Shown here piece after piece: positions 17,603 through 25,760 of a stretch of DNA of 64,000 nucleotides. The stretch is taken from NCBI RefSeq assembly GCF_000833025.1, contig NZ_CP010817.1:1302001-1366000 (forward strand). The letters run 5' to 3'. A model generated the notes under the pieces. The model was not told the origin of the DNA, made no database searches, and saw only the letters and a list, made by a program, of their open reading frames with translations. Position 1 is the first letter of the stretch. Every line of letters begins with the position of its first letter. Source of the DNA: Myroides profundi (GTDB lineage: Bacteria > Bacteroidota > Bacteroidia > Flavobacteriales > Flavobacteriaceae). The translations under genes were made by a program, and so were the position numbers.

Positions 17603-17610
17603 CAAAAGTA
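17603..17610 (-). promoter_or_regulatory. Promoter -7 box of the Bcr/CflA gene
   Basis: TACTTTTG on the minus strand (TAnnTTTG), 22 bases before the start. A lone ATTCTAA half-site of the Fur-like motif follows it, without its partner half. Confidence 0.6.
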
Positions 17611-17730
17611 CACTAATTATATACGCGACAAGAGGTTTATTTATCTAAGTAGGATAAATTAACAGGGGGAAAAGGATGGGTGAGAGAGTAGTTGGTTGAT
17701 AATGAGGTTGATTGAGGTCGAAGGAAAATA

Positions 17731-17764
17731 AAAAAAGGATTACCTCTTGTAGAGATAATCCTTA
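17731..17764 (-). terminator. Intrinsic terminator overlapping the CAT-like stop codon
   Basis: On the minus strand AAGGATTA and TAATCCTT form the stem, followed by a T run. The stem includes the stop codon of the gene at 17762. Confidence 0.75.
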
Positions 17765-18424
17765 TAATATCCAGTTTCTAGCATTATTCGCGATATCTTG
17801 TATGTCTTGTAAGAACATGGAAGTGTGATATCCGTCTGCTATAGCATGATTGACATAAATAGATAATGGTATTAAAACCTTATCATGCTCTTGATAATAT
17901 TTGCCAAAACGAATAATTGGCTTTAAAAAATCAGAGTCATGAGAAGTATCTTGACTAATGCTCTCGAAGCTAATCCAGGGTACGCAAGAGATGGGAACAA
18001 AATTAGCAGGTAGACCTTCTTTTATCTTTATTCCTTTTACATCTTTGTACTTCTCAATATCAGAGAGGATATTGTGGTGAAAAGCTTTAAACTCATCAGC
18101 GTGTTCACTCCATAAATCAGAAAATGTTTTGTCATCTTCGTGGAAGAGTGTGTATTGAGGAGCTAAAAAATTCCATGTGCCTAATTGCCCTTCATGTATA
18201 CAAGTACGAAGCTCTTCACTGTTATTAAGTGCTTTCATTATAATATAGAGAAAGGTAGGAAAGAACTTGTATCCTTTACTTTTGTATAGACTGAATACTT
18301 CTGTAATGTCTATTTTAATACTTATCGTATATTTTGTTTTCAGAATATTTCGGTAATATTCATAGTAAGGAGTTCTGTTCCATGACTCTAAGTCAATAGG
18401 AGAGAATTTAGCTTCCTTAATCAT
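17762..18424 (-). CDS. Chloramphenicol acetyltransferase-like protein (type A CAT fold)
   Basis: This 220-residue protein aligns along its whole length with classical trimeric CAT, which transfers acetyl from acetyl-CoA to chloramphenicol. The catalytic motif is NHAIADG, with His193 as base and Asp197. The usual first His of the HHxxxDG motif is Asn, which is seen in relatives and does not remove the catalytic residue. The YTLFHED...FSDLWSE stretch also matches CAT. It lies 6 bases after sseB, so the two form an operon. Whether it acts on chloramphenicol is untested; several CAT-like chromosomal proteins do not. Confidence 0.8.
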   Translation of the reverse strand: MIKEAKFSPIDLESWNRTPYYEYYRNILKTKYTISIKIDITEVFSLYKSKGYKFFPTFLYIIMKALNNSEELRTCIHEGQLGTWNFLAPQYTLFHEDDKTFSDLWSEHADEFKAFHHNILSDIEKYKDVKGIKIKEGLPANFVPISCVPWISFESISQDTSHDSDFLKPIIRFGKYYQEHDKVLIPLSIYVNHAIADGYHTSMFLQDIQDIANNARNWIL

Positions 18425-18430
18425 TGTTTG

Positions 18431-19210
18431 TTATTTTGTGTAGAAAGGAGTAGCGTGATTATAGAAATAATCGCTAAAGTTTCCATTCTTTTCTAATTTA
18501 ATGATATCTATATATTCCTCTTTCGTTAAATGAGGTTTACAGAAGTTAGATATTAAATCTGCTACTTCTTTAAAATCAGTTAATTCTTTAGCGCACTCTA
18601 TCGCGAATACATAATGAGCATTTTTGTCTAAGATCTCATTAAATGTCCAACCGATATAAGCTGCGTTAATAAGTTCGTGCTCAGAAAAGGCAGTTTTTAA
18701 CTCTTCTAATAAAACAGTAGGTTCAGTCTCTGGAGCTCCTATTTTTACATTCATCTGAGCTTTTAATACAGGGCTACTTAAGGTGTTGAATATACTACCG
18801 TTCAGCATTTCTGCTATTTCTTCTACGACTAATTCTTTGTATACTTTAGAAAAAGGATTGACAATGATAGTAGCTCCTAGTGTCATTTCTAAGAAGTCAT
18901 TTCCTCTTACTTTCATATAATCCATTTCTTGATGTATAGCACTACTATCGTATATTCTATCTGGATGTGTAAATACAGGAATACAGTTGTTCTCAAAAGC
19001 AATAATAGGAGGTGTAGGATCCATGCTACCATCAGTCTTACCTTCTAAAGCTCCTTTTTCAACGAGCACATAAATATCATCTTTTAAAAAACGATTGTAA
19101 AATACAATTCTATATTCTGGATTAGTACCTGCTTGCTCAATGATTTGTGCAAGAGTCAAATTTGTATTTAGTTTTGCAACTGCATTTTTGTTGCGATTGT
19201 AATTGGACAT
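18431..19210 (-). CDS. sseB: SseB family protein
   Basis: This is a 259-residue cytoplasmic protein with the SseB N-terminal domain (about 12-130) and SseB C-terminal domain (about 140-250). The N-terminal part includes an IPVFTHPDRIYD segment near 78-89. E. coli SseB was named for enhanced serine sensitivity; its biochemical role is unresolved. A TATCTTTG promoter lies 20 bases upstream, and the CAT-like gene follows closely in the same transcript. Confidence 0.75.
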   Translation of the reverse strand: MSNYNRNKNAVAKLNTNLTLAQIIEQAGTNPEYRIVFYNRFLKDDIYVLVEKGALEGKTDGSMDPTPPIIAFENNCIPVFTHPDRIYDSSAIHQEMDYMKVRGNDFLEMTLGATIIVNPFSKVYKELVVEEIAEMLNGSIFNTLSSPVLKAQMNVKIGAPETEPTVLLEELKTAFSEHELINAAYIGWTFNEILDKNAHYVFAIECAKELTDFKEVADLISNFCKPHLTKEEYIDIIKLEKNGNFSDYFYNHATPFYTK

Positions 19211-19230
19211 TATCTAAATGTATTTTTATT

Positions 19231-19238
19231 CAAAGATA
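19231..19238 (-). promoter_or_regulatory. Promoter -7 box of the sseB-CAT operon
   Basis: TATCTTTG on the minus strand matches TAnnTTTG, 20 bases before the sseB start. Confidence 0.65.
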
Positions 19239-19292
19239 GAGGATTTAATCATATACCTTTGATTTGTTTGTATAAAATTGGTAGATAATTCA

Positions 19293-19324
19293 TAAAAAAA
19301 TAAGGCAGCGAATGGCTGCCTTAC
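19293..19324 (-). terminator. Intrinsic terminator of the M42 peptidase gene
   Basis: On the minus strand TAAGGCAGC pairs with GCTGCCTTA and is followed by a run of seven T. Confidence 0.9.
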
Positions 19325-19328
19325 TATA

Positions 19329-20420
19329 TTATTTAAAGTACGAAAAAGTTTCGTTGTTCTCTATTTTAAGTAGTGTTTCGTAGATTAGCTTGATTGTGTT
19401 TTCAACATCATCTCTGTGAACCATTTCTACTGTAGTATGCATATATCTTAAAGGAAGAGAGATAAGTGCTGAAGCAACACCTCCATTGCTATAAGCAAAA
19501 GCGTCTGTATCTGTACCAGTCACTCTACTCATGGCATTGCGTTGGAAAGGAATATTGTTATGTTCAGCTGTTTCTTCGATTAGCTCTCTTAAGTTATTTT
19601 GGATAGCAGGAGCATATCCTACTACAGGACCTCTACCAATCTTATTATCACCTTCAATATTCTTGTCTACCATCGGTGTGTTAGAATCATGACAAACATC
19701 TGTTACGATAGCTACATTAGGTTTGATAGTTTGCGTGATCATTTCAGCTCCTCTTAAACCTACTTCTTCTTGAACAGCATTTACGATATAAAGTCCAAAA
19801 GGAAGTGTCTTGTTATTCTCCTTTAATAAACGAGCTACTTGTGCAATCATAAAACCACCCATTCTGTTGTCAATAGCACGACATACGAAACGATTGTTGT
19901 TTAAGATAGTGAAAGTATCAGGATATGTAATCACACAACCTACATGTACTCCTAATGCTTCTACTTCAGCCTTAGAGTCACATCCTAGGTCAATAAAGTT
20001 TGTTTCTATTTTTGGAGATTCTTCTTTTCCAGCTCTATTTCTGATGTGGATAGCAGGCCATCCGAATACACCTTCTACAATTCCTTTTTTAGTATGGATA
20101 TGTACACGTTTAGAAGGGGCGATCATGTGATCACTACCACCATTTCTAACTACATGAATAAAACCTTCTTCAGTGATATACTTAACGTACCAAGAGATTT
20201 CGTCAGCGTGTCCTTCTATCACAACTTTATAAGGAGCATCAGGATTGATTATTCCAACAGCAGTGCCATAAGTATCTGTAATAAAAGTGTCTACATAAGG
20301 TTTTAGATATTCCATCCAAGTCTTTTGGTTATTTGACTCATGTCCAGTCGGAGATGGGTTATTTAAATATGTTTCTAAAAAAGCTAGTGAACTGTCATCT
20401 AGAATTGTCTTTGTACTCAT
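19329..20420 (-). CDS. M42 family metallopeptidase (aminopeptidase)
   Basis: This cytoplasmic di-zinc/cobalt aminopeptidase of the PepA/TET/FrvX family trims short peptides from the N-terminus and usually forms dodecameric tetrahedra. Metal and catalytic residues are visible: H71 and D73 in EGHADEIS, the bridging Asp in IDNRMGG, the Glu pair in QEEVGLRGA, and a late His in RYMHTTVE. The length of 363 residues is typical. It is a single-gene unit with its own terminator, divergent from the DUF4294 gene. Confidence 0.92.
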   Translation of the reverse strand: MSTKTILDDSSLAFLETYLNNPSPTGHESNNQKTWMEYLKPYVDTFITDTYGTAVGIINPDAPYKVVIEGHADEISWYVKYITEEGFIHVVRNGGSDHMIAPSKRVHIHTKKGIVEGVFGWPAIHIRNRAGKEESPKIETNFIDLGCDSKAEVEALGVHVGCVITYPDTFTILNNNRFVCRAIDNRMGGFMIAQVARLLKENNKTLPFGLYIVNAVQEEVGLRGAEMITQTIKPNVAIVTDVCHDSNTPMVDKNIEGDNKIGRGPVVGYAPAIQNNLRELIEETAEHNNIPFQRNAMSRVTGTDTDAFAYSNGGVASALISLPLRYMHTTVEMVHRDDVENTIKLIYETLLKIENNETFSYFK

Positions 20421-20477
20421 GATTTTATTTTTTTGCTAATTTACCTAATACTATTATTATTACTCAACAAAAAGAGA

Positions 20478-20485
20478 TAATTTTG
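20478..20485 (+). promoter_or_regulatory. Promoter -7 box of the DUF4294 gene
   Basis: TAATTTTG matches TAnnTTTG, 16 bases before the start codon, leaving a very short leader. Confidence 0.6.
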
Positions 20486-20501
20486 GAGTATAATTTAGGT
20501 T

Positions 20502-21197
20502 ATGAAAAAGCTTTTAGTAATTAGTTTTGTGTTTTTTGTGCAATACCTTATTGCGCAAGATAAAAAGCTAGTTGAAGTACCAGAGATACCGCATGAAATC
20601 ATTATAGAAGGAGATACTATACAGGAATATACTATTCCTGAGATTTATATTGGGGTGGATATTAAAGATGAGAAGTATCGACGTGATATGATTATTCTGC
20701 GCAATAGATTGCGTAGAGTATATCCTTATGCAAAGGCTACAGCAGAGAATCTAGTGATTCTGAATGCAAACCTAGCTAAGATGACTAGTAATAGTGATAA
20801 GCGTAAGTATATAAAACGCTCTCAGAAATATCTAGAAGAACAGTTTACAGCGAGATTAAAGAAATTGTCTCGTAATGATGGAAAAGTGTTGATTAAGCTT
20901 ATTGATCGTCAGACAGGACAGACTGTATATAAATTGATTAAGGAGTTTAAAAGTGGTTGGAAGGCTTTTTGGTCTAATACTGCCGCCCGAACATTCAGTT
21001 TGGATTTGAAGTCGGAGTATCATCCTGAACTTTATTTGGATGACTTTTATATAGAAGTACAATTACAGTATTTGTTTTATACTTTTGAGTTAGAAAGCAG
21101 AGAGCCTCATAGACCTATTCACTTAAATGAACTTAGAAAACAGTGGTCAAACAAGATAGATAAAGATGAGTTTTTCCCTGCTGAGTTAAGAGAATAA
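20502..21197 (+). CDS. DUF4294 domain-containing exported protein
   Basis: This is a 231-residue protein with an N-terminal signal peptide (about residues 1-19), so exported. The central region, from YRRDMIILRNRLRRVYPYAK around 65-85 to the DLKSEYHPE stretch near 170, is the DUF4294 signature found throughout Bacteroidetes. The function is unknown to me. It precedes dnaX by 47 bases, but dnaX has its own promoter. Confidence 0.8.
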   Translation: MKKLLVISFVFFVQYLIAQDKKLVEVPEIPHEIIIEGDTIQEYTIPEIYIGVDIKDEKYRRDMIILRNRLRRVYPYAKATAENLVILNANLAKMTSNSDKRKYIKRSQKYLEEQFTARLKKLSRNDGKVLIKLIDRQTGQTVYKLIKEFKSGWKAFWSNTAARTFSLDLKSEYHPELYLDDFYIEVQLQYLFYTFELESREPHRPIHLNELRKQWSNKIDKDEFFPAELRE

Positions 21198-21220
21198 TTT
21201 CTGTATTCTAAAAAATAAAC

Positions 21221-21228
21221 TACCTTTG
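21221..21228 (+). promoter_or_regulatory. Promoter -7 box of dnaX
   Basis: TACCTTTG is an excellent match to TAnnTTTG, 16 bases before the dnaX start. Confidence 0.7.
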
Positions 21229-21244
21229 CGATAATAAGAGACCT

Positions 21245-22330
21245 ATGGAACAATTTATCGTATCTGCCCGAAAATATAGACCCCAAACATTTAGAGATGT
21301 AGTAGGCCAACAAGCTATTACAAGTACTCTAGTTAATGCTATTGAGAGTAATCACTTAGCACAAGCTTTGTTATTTACAGGGCCTAGAGGAGTAGGTAAG
21401 ACGACATGTGCTCGTATTTTAGCTAGAAAGATAAACCAAGAGGGATATGATGATCCGAATGAGGACTTTGCATTTAATGTATTTGAATTAGATGCTGCGT
21501 CTAATAACTCAGTGGATGATATCAGAAGTCTTATTGATCAAGTGCGTATACCACCACAGACTGGAAAGTATAAGGTGTATATTATAGATGAGGTGCATAT
21601 GCTGTCTTCTGCAGCGTTTAATGCTTTCTTAAAAACATTAGAAGAACCACCTCGTCATGCTATTTTTATATTAGCAACTACTGAGAAACACAAGATCATA
21701 CCAACTATCTTATCTAGATGTCAGATATTTGATTTTAAACGAATCACTATTGCTGATGCAGCTAATCACTTAGCAGAGGTTGCTAGAAGTCAAGGAATCA
21801 ACTTTGAGGATGATGCCTTGCGTATTATAGCACAGAAAGCTGATGGTGCTATGCGTGATGCATTGTCTATTTTTGATAGAGTTGTTTCTTATTGTGGTAG
21901 AAACTTAACAAGACAAGCTGTTGCTGAAAACCTTAATGTATTAGACTTCGAATATTATATTCGTATCACTGATTTTGTTTTACAGAATAATATTCCTGCA
22001 TTATTACTAGCGTATAATGATATCTTATCTAAAGGATTTGATGGACATCATTTTGTTTCTGGATTAGCTTCTCACTTTAGAGATTTGATGGTTTGTAAAA
22101 CACCTGAGACAATCAATCTATTAGAGATAGGAGATCATGGTAAACAATTGTTTTACAATCAATCACAACAAACATCGATGCCTTTCTTGTTACAAGCAAT
22201 AGAGATAGCGAACGATTGTGATCTGAAGTACAAATCAAGTCAAAACCAGAGATTACTAGTAGAATTGTGTCTTATGCAGTTAGCGTCTTTATCTTTTGAA
22301 GGCGAAAAAAAAAAGATAAACAATTTATAA
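21245..22330 (+). CDS. dnaX: DNA polymerase III clamp-loader subunit, zero-frame (gamma-type) product
   Basis: This is the AAA+ motor of the sliding-clamp loader. It has Walker A GPRGVGKTT near residue 46, a sensor region with DEVHMLSS near 117, and collar domain III to about 350. The four zinc-binding cysteines of the E. coli DnaX zinc module are absent, and that insertion is shortened. The zero frame ends four codons after a run of ten A (22305-22314), giving 361 residues. A one-base backward shift at that run continues into the next segment and gives a tau form of about 629 residues. The short product would resemble gamma. Confidence 0.92.
   Translation: MEQFIVSARKYRPQTFRDVVGQQAITSTLVNAIESNHLAQALLFTGPRGVGKTTCARILARKINQEGYDDPNEDFAFNVFELDAASNNSVDDIRSLIDQVRIPPQTGKYKVYIIDEVHMLSSAAFNAFLKTLEEPPRHAIFILATTEKHKIIPTILSRCQIFDFKRITIADAANHLAEVARSQGINFEDDALRIIAQKADGAMRDALSIFDRVVSYCGRNLTRQAVAENLNVLDFEYYIRITDFVLQNNIPALLLAYNDILSKGFDGHHFVSGLASHFRDLMVCKTPETINLLEIGDHGKQLFYNQSQQTSMPFLLQAIEIANDCDLKYKSSQNQRLLVELCLMQLASLSFEGEKKKINNL
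22305..22315 (+). promoter_or_regulatory. dnaX slippery site for -1 frameshifting or RNA polymerase slippage
   Basis: A run of ten A then G, read in the zero frame as GAA AAA AAA AAG, contains the A-AAA-AAG heptamer used by E. coli dnaX. A -1 shift leaves the AAG codon re-read from its G and opens a frame that continues to 23133. Nine A residues in Thermus dnaX work by transcriptional slippage, so either mechanism is possible. I see no strong stimulatory hairpin just downstream. Confidence 0.8.
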
Positions 22331-23133
22331 TACCGGCTTTAGCGCTTAAAGAATTACTTCATAATAGACAATTAACAAGTAATTTAGATGAGTTAAATGC
22401 TTTGGCAAGTGTAAGTAAAAATACACCTATACAAGAGGTAAATAGTATTCACCAATCAGGTCAAAATATACAAGTGCCTAATAATGCACCTGTAGTAGAG
22501 CAAGGTGGTTATACTCAAAGTGTAAATCATCAATATGATAATACGGTGGCTCCTCAAGGAGTTCAAACTGTTGAGTCAAATCATCTAGTACAACCTCAGG
22601 AAAGTGAGTCATTAAATAATCAGTCACTAAATATAGAAAGCAATACTAATCCTATAACAGAACAACCTAAAAGGGCTTCTGCCTTATCGTTGACTAGTAT
22701 TCGAAATAGAAAAGAGTTAGCTTCATCTTTAGAGAAAGTTGTAATTAACCCTGATGACTTACCTAAACAGGCTTTTACTTATGATCAGTTAATGGGAGAG
22801 TGGAACTATTATATAGATCGTTTGACTAGATCAGGATTAATGCTAATGGCTTCTTTAATGCGAATGGCTCAACCAACTTTGTTTGAAGCCCGTATTGAAT
22901 TAGAATTGCCAAATGAGGGTTCTAAATTGAGTTTTGAAGAGAATAAGTATGACTTGGTTAATTATCTTCGCAAAAAATTACAGAACTTTGCTATCGAATT
23001 AAATATTACTGTAAACGAAGAGATTAAGCTAGTTAAGAGAGTATTAGATTCAAAAGATAAGTACCAACACTTTATAGAGATTAACCCTGAAGTAGAGGTG
23101 TTAAAGGATATTTTTGACTTAGAATTAAAGTAA
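22315..23133 (+). CDS. dnaX: dnaX -1 frame segment (tau-specific C-terminal region)
   Basis: This frame is open from the slippery site to 23133 and encodes 272 residues with no credible start of its own at the junction. The first internal ATG would remove the conserved FIIPALALKELL-like junction. A Gln/Asn/Ser-rich linker (about 22400-22660) is followed by a folded C-terminal domain with TYDQLMGEWNYY and a closing EVLKDIFDLEL. This matches the tail of single-frame DnaX proteins in related bacteria. It should bind polymerase alpha and/or helicase, as tau does. Confidence 0.82.
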   Translation, partial: DKQFIIPALALKELLHNRQLTSNLDELNALASVSKNTPIQEVNSIHQSGQNIQVPNNAPVVEQGGYTQSVNHQYDNTVAPQGVQTVESNHLVQPQESESLNNQSLNIESNTNPITEQPKRASALSLTSIRNRKELASSLEKVVINPDDLPKQAFTYDQLMGEWNYYIDRLTRSGLMLMASLMRMAQPTLFEARIELELPNEGSKLSFEENKYDLVNYLRKKLQNFAIELNITVNEEIKLVKRVLDSKDKYQHFIEINPEVEVLKDIFDLELK

Positions 23134-23173
23134 AAGTGGGTTTAAGCTCACAATATAAAAGATATATAAGAAT

Positions 23174-24004
23174 ATGATAAAAATAGGAGATGATAATAAA
23201 TTAAAGGTTGCTCGTTTAGCGGGTATTGGACTTTATTTAACAGATGGTGAAACAGATATTCTTTTACCTAGTAAATACGAACCTGAGAATATTAGAGTTG
23301 GAGATGAGATGATTGTCTTTGTTTACTTAGATCAAGAAGAAAGACTAGTAGCAACTACTTTAGAGCCTAATATTTATGTAAATGAATTTGCTTTATTAAA
23401 AGTGAACTACATTAATGAATATGGAGCCTTTATGGATATGGGGTTAGAAAAGGATTTGTTCGTTCCATTTAGAGAACAAGCACGTCCTATGAAAGAAGGG
23501 AATAGATATCTGATCTATATGTATCTTGATGATCAAAGTAAACGATTGGTAGGTTCTAGTAAATTAAAACAGTTTGTCGATAATAAAGATATTACTGTTG
23601 TAGAAGGAGAGGAAGTAGAACTAGTCGTATCTCATATCACTGATTTAGGTATAAATGTGATTATCAATGAAAAACACGCAGGTCTTATGTATAAGAATGA
23701 AGTGTTTGAAGAGTTGCATACAGGAGATCGTATCATTGGATATATTAAATCTATTCGTCCTGATGGAAAAATAGACGTTAGTAGAAACAAATTAGGTTTT
23801 GATGGAGTAGTAGATAGTGCTACAATTATTATTAGAGAACTAGAGCACAACAGAGGTTTTTTAGGGCTAAATGATAATAGTCATCCAGAAGATATCAAGA
23901 CAGTCCTAAATATGAGTAAAAAGACCTTTAAAAAGGCAATAGGAACTCTTTATAAAGAGAAGAAGATAGAGATAAAAGAAGATGGTATTTATCTAGTGAG
24001 ATAG
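23174..24004 (+). CDS. cvfB: CvfB-family S1-domain RNA-binding protein
   Basis: This is a 276-residue cytoplasmic protein with tandem S1-like beta-barrels (about 1-60, 62-130, 140-212) and a C-terminal winged-helix domain (about 220-276). That is the CvfB/YitL arrangement. Staphylococcal and pneumococcal CvfB bind RNA and affect virulence genes; no role is known in Flavobacteria. It lies 40 bases after the tau frame of dnaX, possibly in the same transcript, and ends at a terminator. Confidence 0.82.
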   Translation: MIKIGDDNKLKVARLAGIGLYLTDGETDILLPSKYEPENIRVGDEMIVFVYLDQEERLVATTLEPNIYVNEFALLKVNYINEYGAFMDMGLEKDLFVPFREQARPMKEGNRYLIYMYLDDQSKRLVGSSKLKQFVDNKDITVVEGEEVELVVSHITDLGINVIINEKHAGLMYKNEVFEELHTGDRIIGYIKSIRPDGKIDVSRNKLGFDGVVDSATIIIRELEHNRGFLGLNDNSHPEDIKTVLNMSKKTFKKAIGTLYKEKKIEIKEDGIYLVR

Positions 24005-24026
24005 TATCTGAGTGAGATAGTATAAG

Positions 24027-24058
24027 AAGGAGTCATGGGTAAAGTGGCTCCTTTTTTT
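24027..24058 (+). terminator. Intrinsic terminator of cvfB
   Basis: AAGGAGTCA pairs with TGGCTCCTT (one G-U), then a T run, about 25 bases after the cvfB stop. Confidence 0.85.
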
Positions 24059-24060
24059 GT

Positions 24061-24333
24061 ACCTGTATATTGTGGTTAGTAGTTTCTTTACTCAATAAAT
24101 TACTTGCTTTACTTTTTTTTAGATTATGAAGATTGGTAAATTAATATGTTTGTAATGTTCTTTTAGATGAGCGAATTGTTTTTTAATTAGGAGTGAACAT
24201 TGTATAGAAGTATCATTACTATCAACCATACTTAGTATAGAGCATGCGTATTATGAGTTGTATAACTTGTGATGCAAGAGAATAACTATTTCTAGTATAG
24301 TGTTGGCTAACTGAGAATTTAGAGTGTCCCCAT
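24061..24333 (+). other. Gene-free stretch ending at an orphan terminator
   Basis: No protein-coding frame is supported between the cvfB terminator and a second strong terminator at 24334-24367. A terminator with no upstream gene suggests a small RNA or a lost gene. I cannot identify a known RNA family. Confidence 0.35.
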
Positions 24334-24367
24334 GGCGTCTGTTTTAGAAATAGACGCTATTTTTTTT
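24334..24367 (+). terminator. Orphan intrinsic terminator
   Basis: GCGTCT and AGACGC form the stem, followed by TATTTTTTTT. No coding gene precedes it after the cvfB terminator. Confidence 0.75.
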
Positions 24368-24550
24368 AAAAGAAACAATCAATTAATTTGAATATTACTA
24401 CTATTTATTGCTTTATATTCATATTAAAGTATAAGTAAATTAACTCATAATTAATAAATACTTCAATTCTAGTAAAACTAGTACTAGTAAGCTTAACTAA
24501 GAAAAAACACAGCTTCACCCAATTTTTTTATACCTTCTATTATATAGAAT

Positions 24551-24558
24551 TACTTTTG
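24551..24558 (+). promoter_or_regulatory. Promoter -7 box of the WYL regulator gene
   Basis: TACTTTTG matches TAnnTTTG and would give a leader of roughly 90 bases. Confidence 0.5.
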
Positions 24559-24652
24559 TATCCCAATTAGATAGTTTTTTTTATTAAAGAAAAAAGCTAA
24601 TTTAGTTATTTATAAAAAACACAACTATCACTTAATTTTAATTGGGGTTAAA

Positions 24653-25561
24653 ATGAAGAAATTACGCTATTATTTTTTGGTATTAAATTACCTTAATCAA
24701 AATCATTACCCTTCGCGGGAAAAGCTTTTAGAGTACTTAGCAAGTTATGATATTGATATTAGTGAACGTACACTGTATCGCGCACTTAGTGACTTGTCTA
24801 CAGAATTTGGGGTAGAGGTATCACTGGATAATGCTAAAAAAGGGTATTATATTGCTCCAAAGTATTTAGCAAGAGCAAATCAAGTTTTATTACATTTAAA
24901 GGATCTGGTTACTACAGATATATTAAATTCAAGTAATGGTTCTAAAACATCAGCTTCTACTTATATAGATCCTGCATCTAAAAAAGGAGTATTGCCGATA
25001 GATACGATTAGAATGATCTATACAGCAATGACTAAGAATCAAAAAATATCTTTTACTTATACTAATCAGTTAGATGGTGAGCCACATCGAGTAAAGATAG
25101 CACCAATATTATTTAAAGAATTTGAAGATACATGGTATGTTGTTGCTTTAGAGGATAATGAGTACCGTACCTACTTTTTAGATACTATAGCTGATGTGAT
25201 GATTGAGAACGAACGTTTTAAAGGGTGTTCAGAGTCAGCTAGAACTAAGTTTAGTGAGATTATTGGTTTAAACTTTACTAATCAAGATGTTCACGAAGTA
25301 GTCCTTTCATTTGATAAGAGTCAAAGAGGTGTATTAAACTCTTGTCCACTTCATGCTACTCAAGTGATTACGGAAAGCGTATGTGGAGAACGAGTTTTGG
25401 CAACTTTATTAGTAAAACCAAATTATGAGTTAAAGCAACAAATCATGAAGTTTGGTAAATATGTGAAAGTAGTGTCACCGGAAAGACTTAAAGAAGAAGT
25501 TATTGAAGAATTGCGTTTTGCCTTAGAGCAACACCAAGACGAATATATAAAAATACATTAG
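24653..25561 (+). CDS. WYL-domain transcriptional regulator
   Basis: This is a 302-residue regulator with an N-terminal helix-turn-helix (about 1-70, with SERTLYRALSDL as recognition region). A WYL domain spans about 130-210 and a C-terminal WCX extension about 220-300. WYL proteins sense nucleic-acid or nucleotide ligands and often control defence or DNA-damage genes. No such gene cluster is adjacent: the neighbours are CvfB upstream and a convergent SusC/D operon. It is monocistronic. Confidence 0.85.
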   Translation: MKKLRYYFLVLNYLNQNHYPSREKLLEYLASYDIDISERTLYRALSDLSTEFGVEVSLDNAKKGYYIAPKYLARANQVLLHLKDLVTTDILNSSNGSKTSASTYIDPASKKGVLPIDTIRMIYTAMTKNQKISFTYTNQLDGEPHRVKIAPILFKEFEDTWYVVALEDNEYRTYFLDTIADVMIENERFKGCSESARTKFSEIIGLNFTNQDVHEVVLSFDKSQRGVLNSCPLHATQVITESVCGERVLATLLVKPNYELKQQIMKFGKYVKVVSPERLKEEVIEELRFALEQHQDEYIKIH

Positions 25562-25651
25562 TTTGGGGGAATTAATGTAGAAGTTGTAACTGTATATGAT
25601 AAGTTATTATTAAGTCAAAATATACAGATACAACGGTTAGTTTGTTTCGAA

Positions 25652-25681
25652 AACAATAGCAGGTGGGGGCCTGCTATTGTT
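25652..25681 (+). terminator. Hairpin after the WYL gene
   Basis: AACAATAGCAG pairs with CTGCTATTGTT around a G-rich loop. A second perfect hairpin, TTGATTTATACT/AGTATAAATCAA, follows at 25680-25707. Confidence 0.65.
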
Positions 25682-25722
25682 GATTTATACTTTAGAGTAT
25701 AAATCAAGGTTTATTGTAAATG

Positions 25723-25756
25723 AAAAAGGCTATTCTTAAACAGAATAGCCTTTTTT
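25723..25756. terminator. Bidirectional terminator between the WYL gene and the susD-like gene
   Basis: AAAAAGGCTATTCT pairs with AGAATAGCCTTTTT and has A and T runs on its two sides. Confidence 0.88.
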
Positions 25757-25760
25757 AGTA

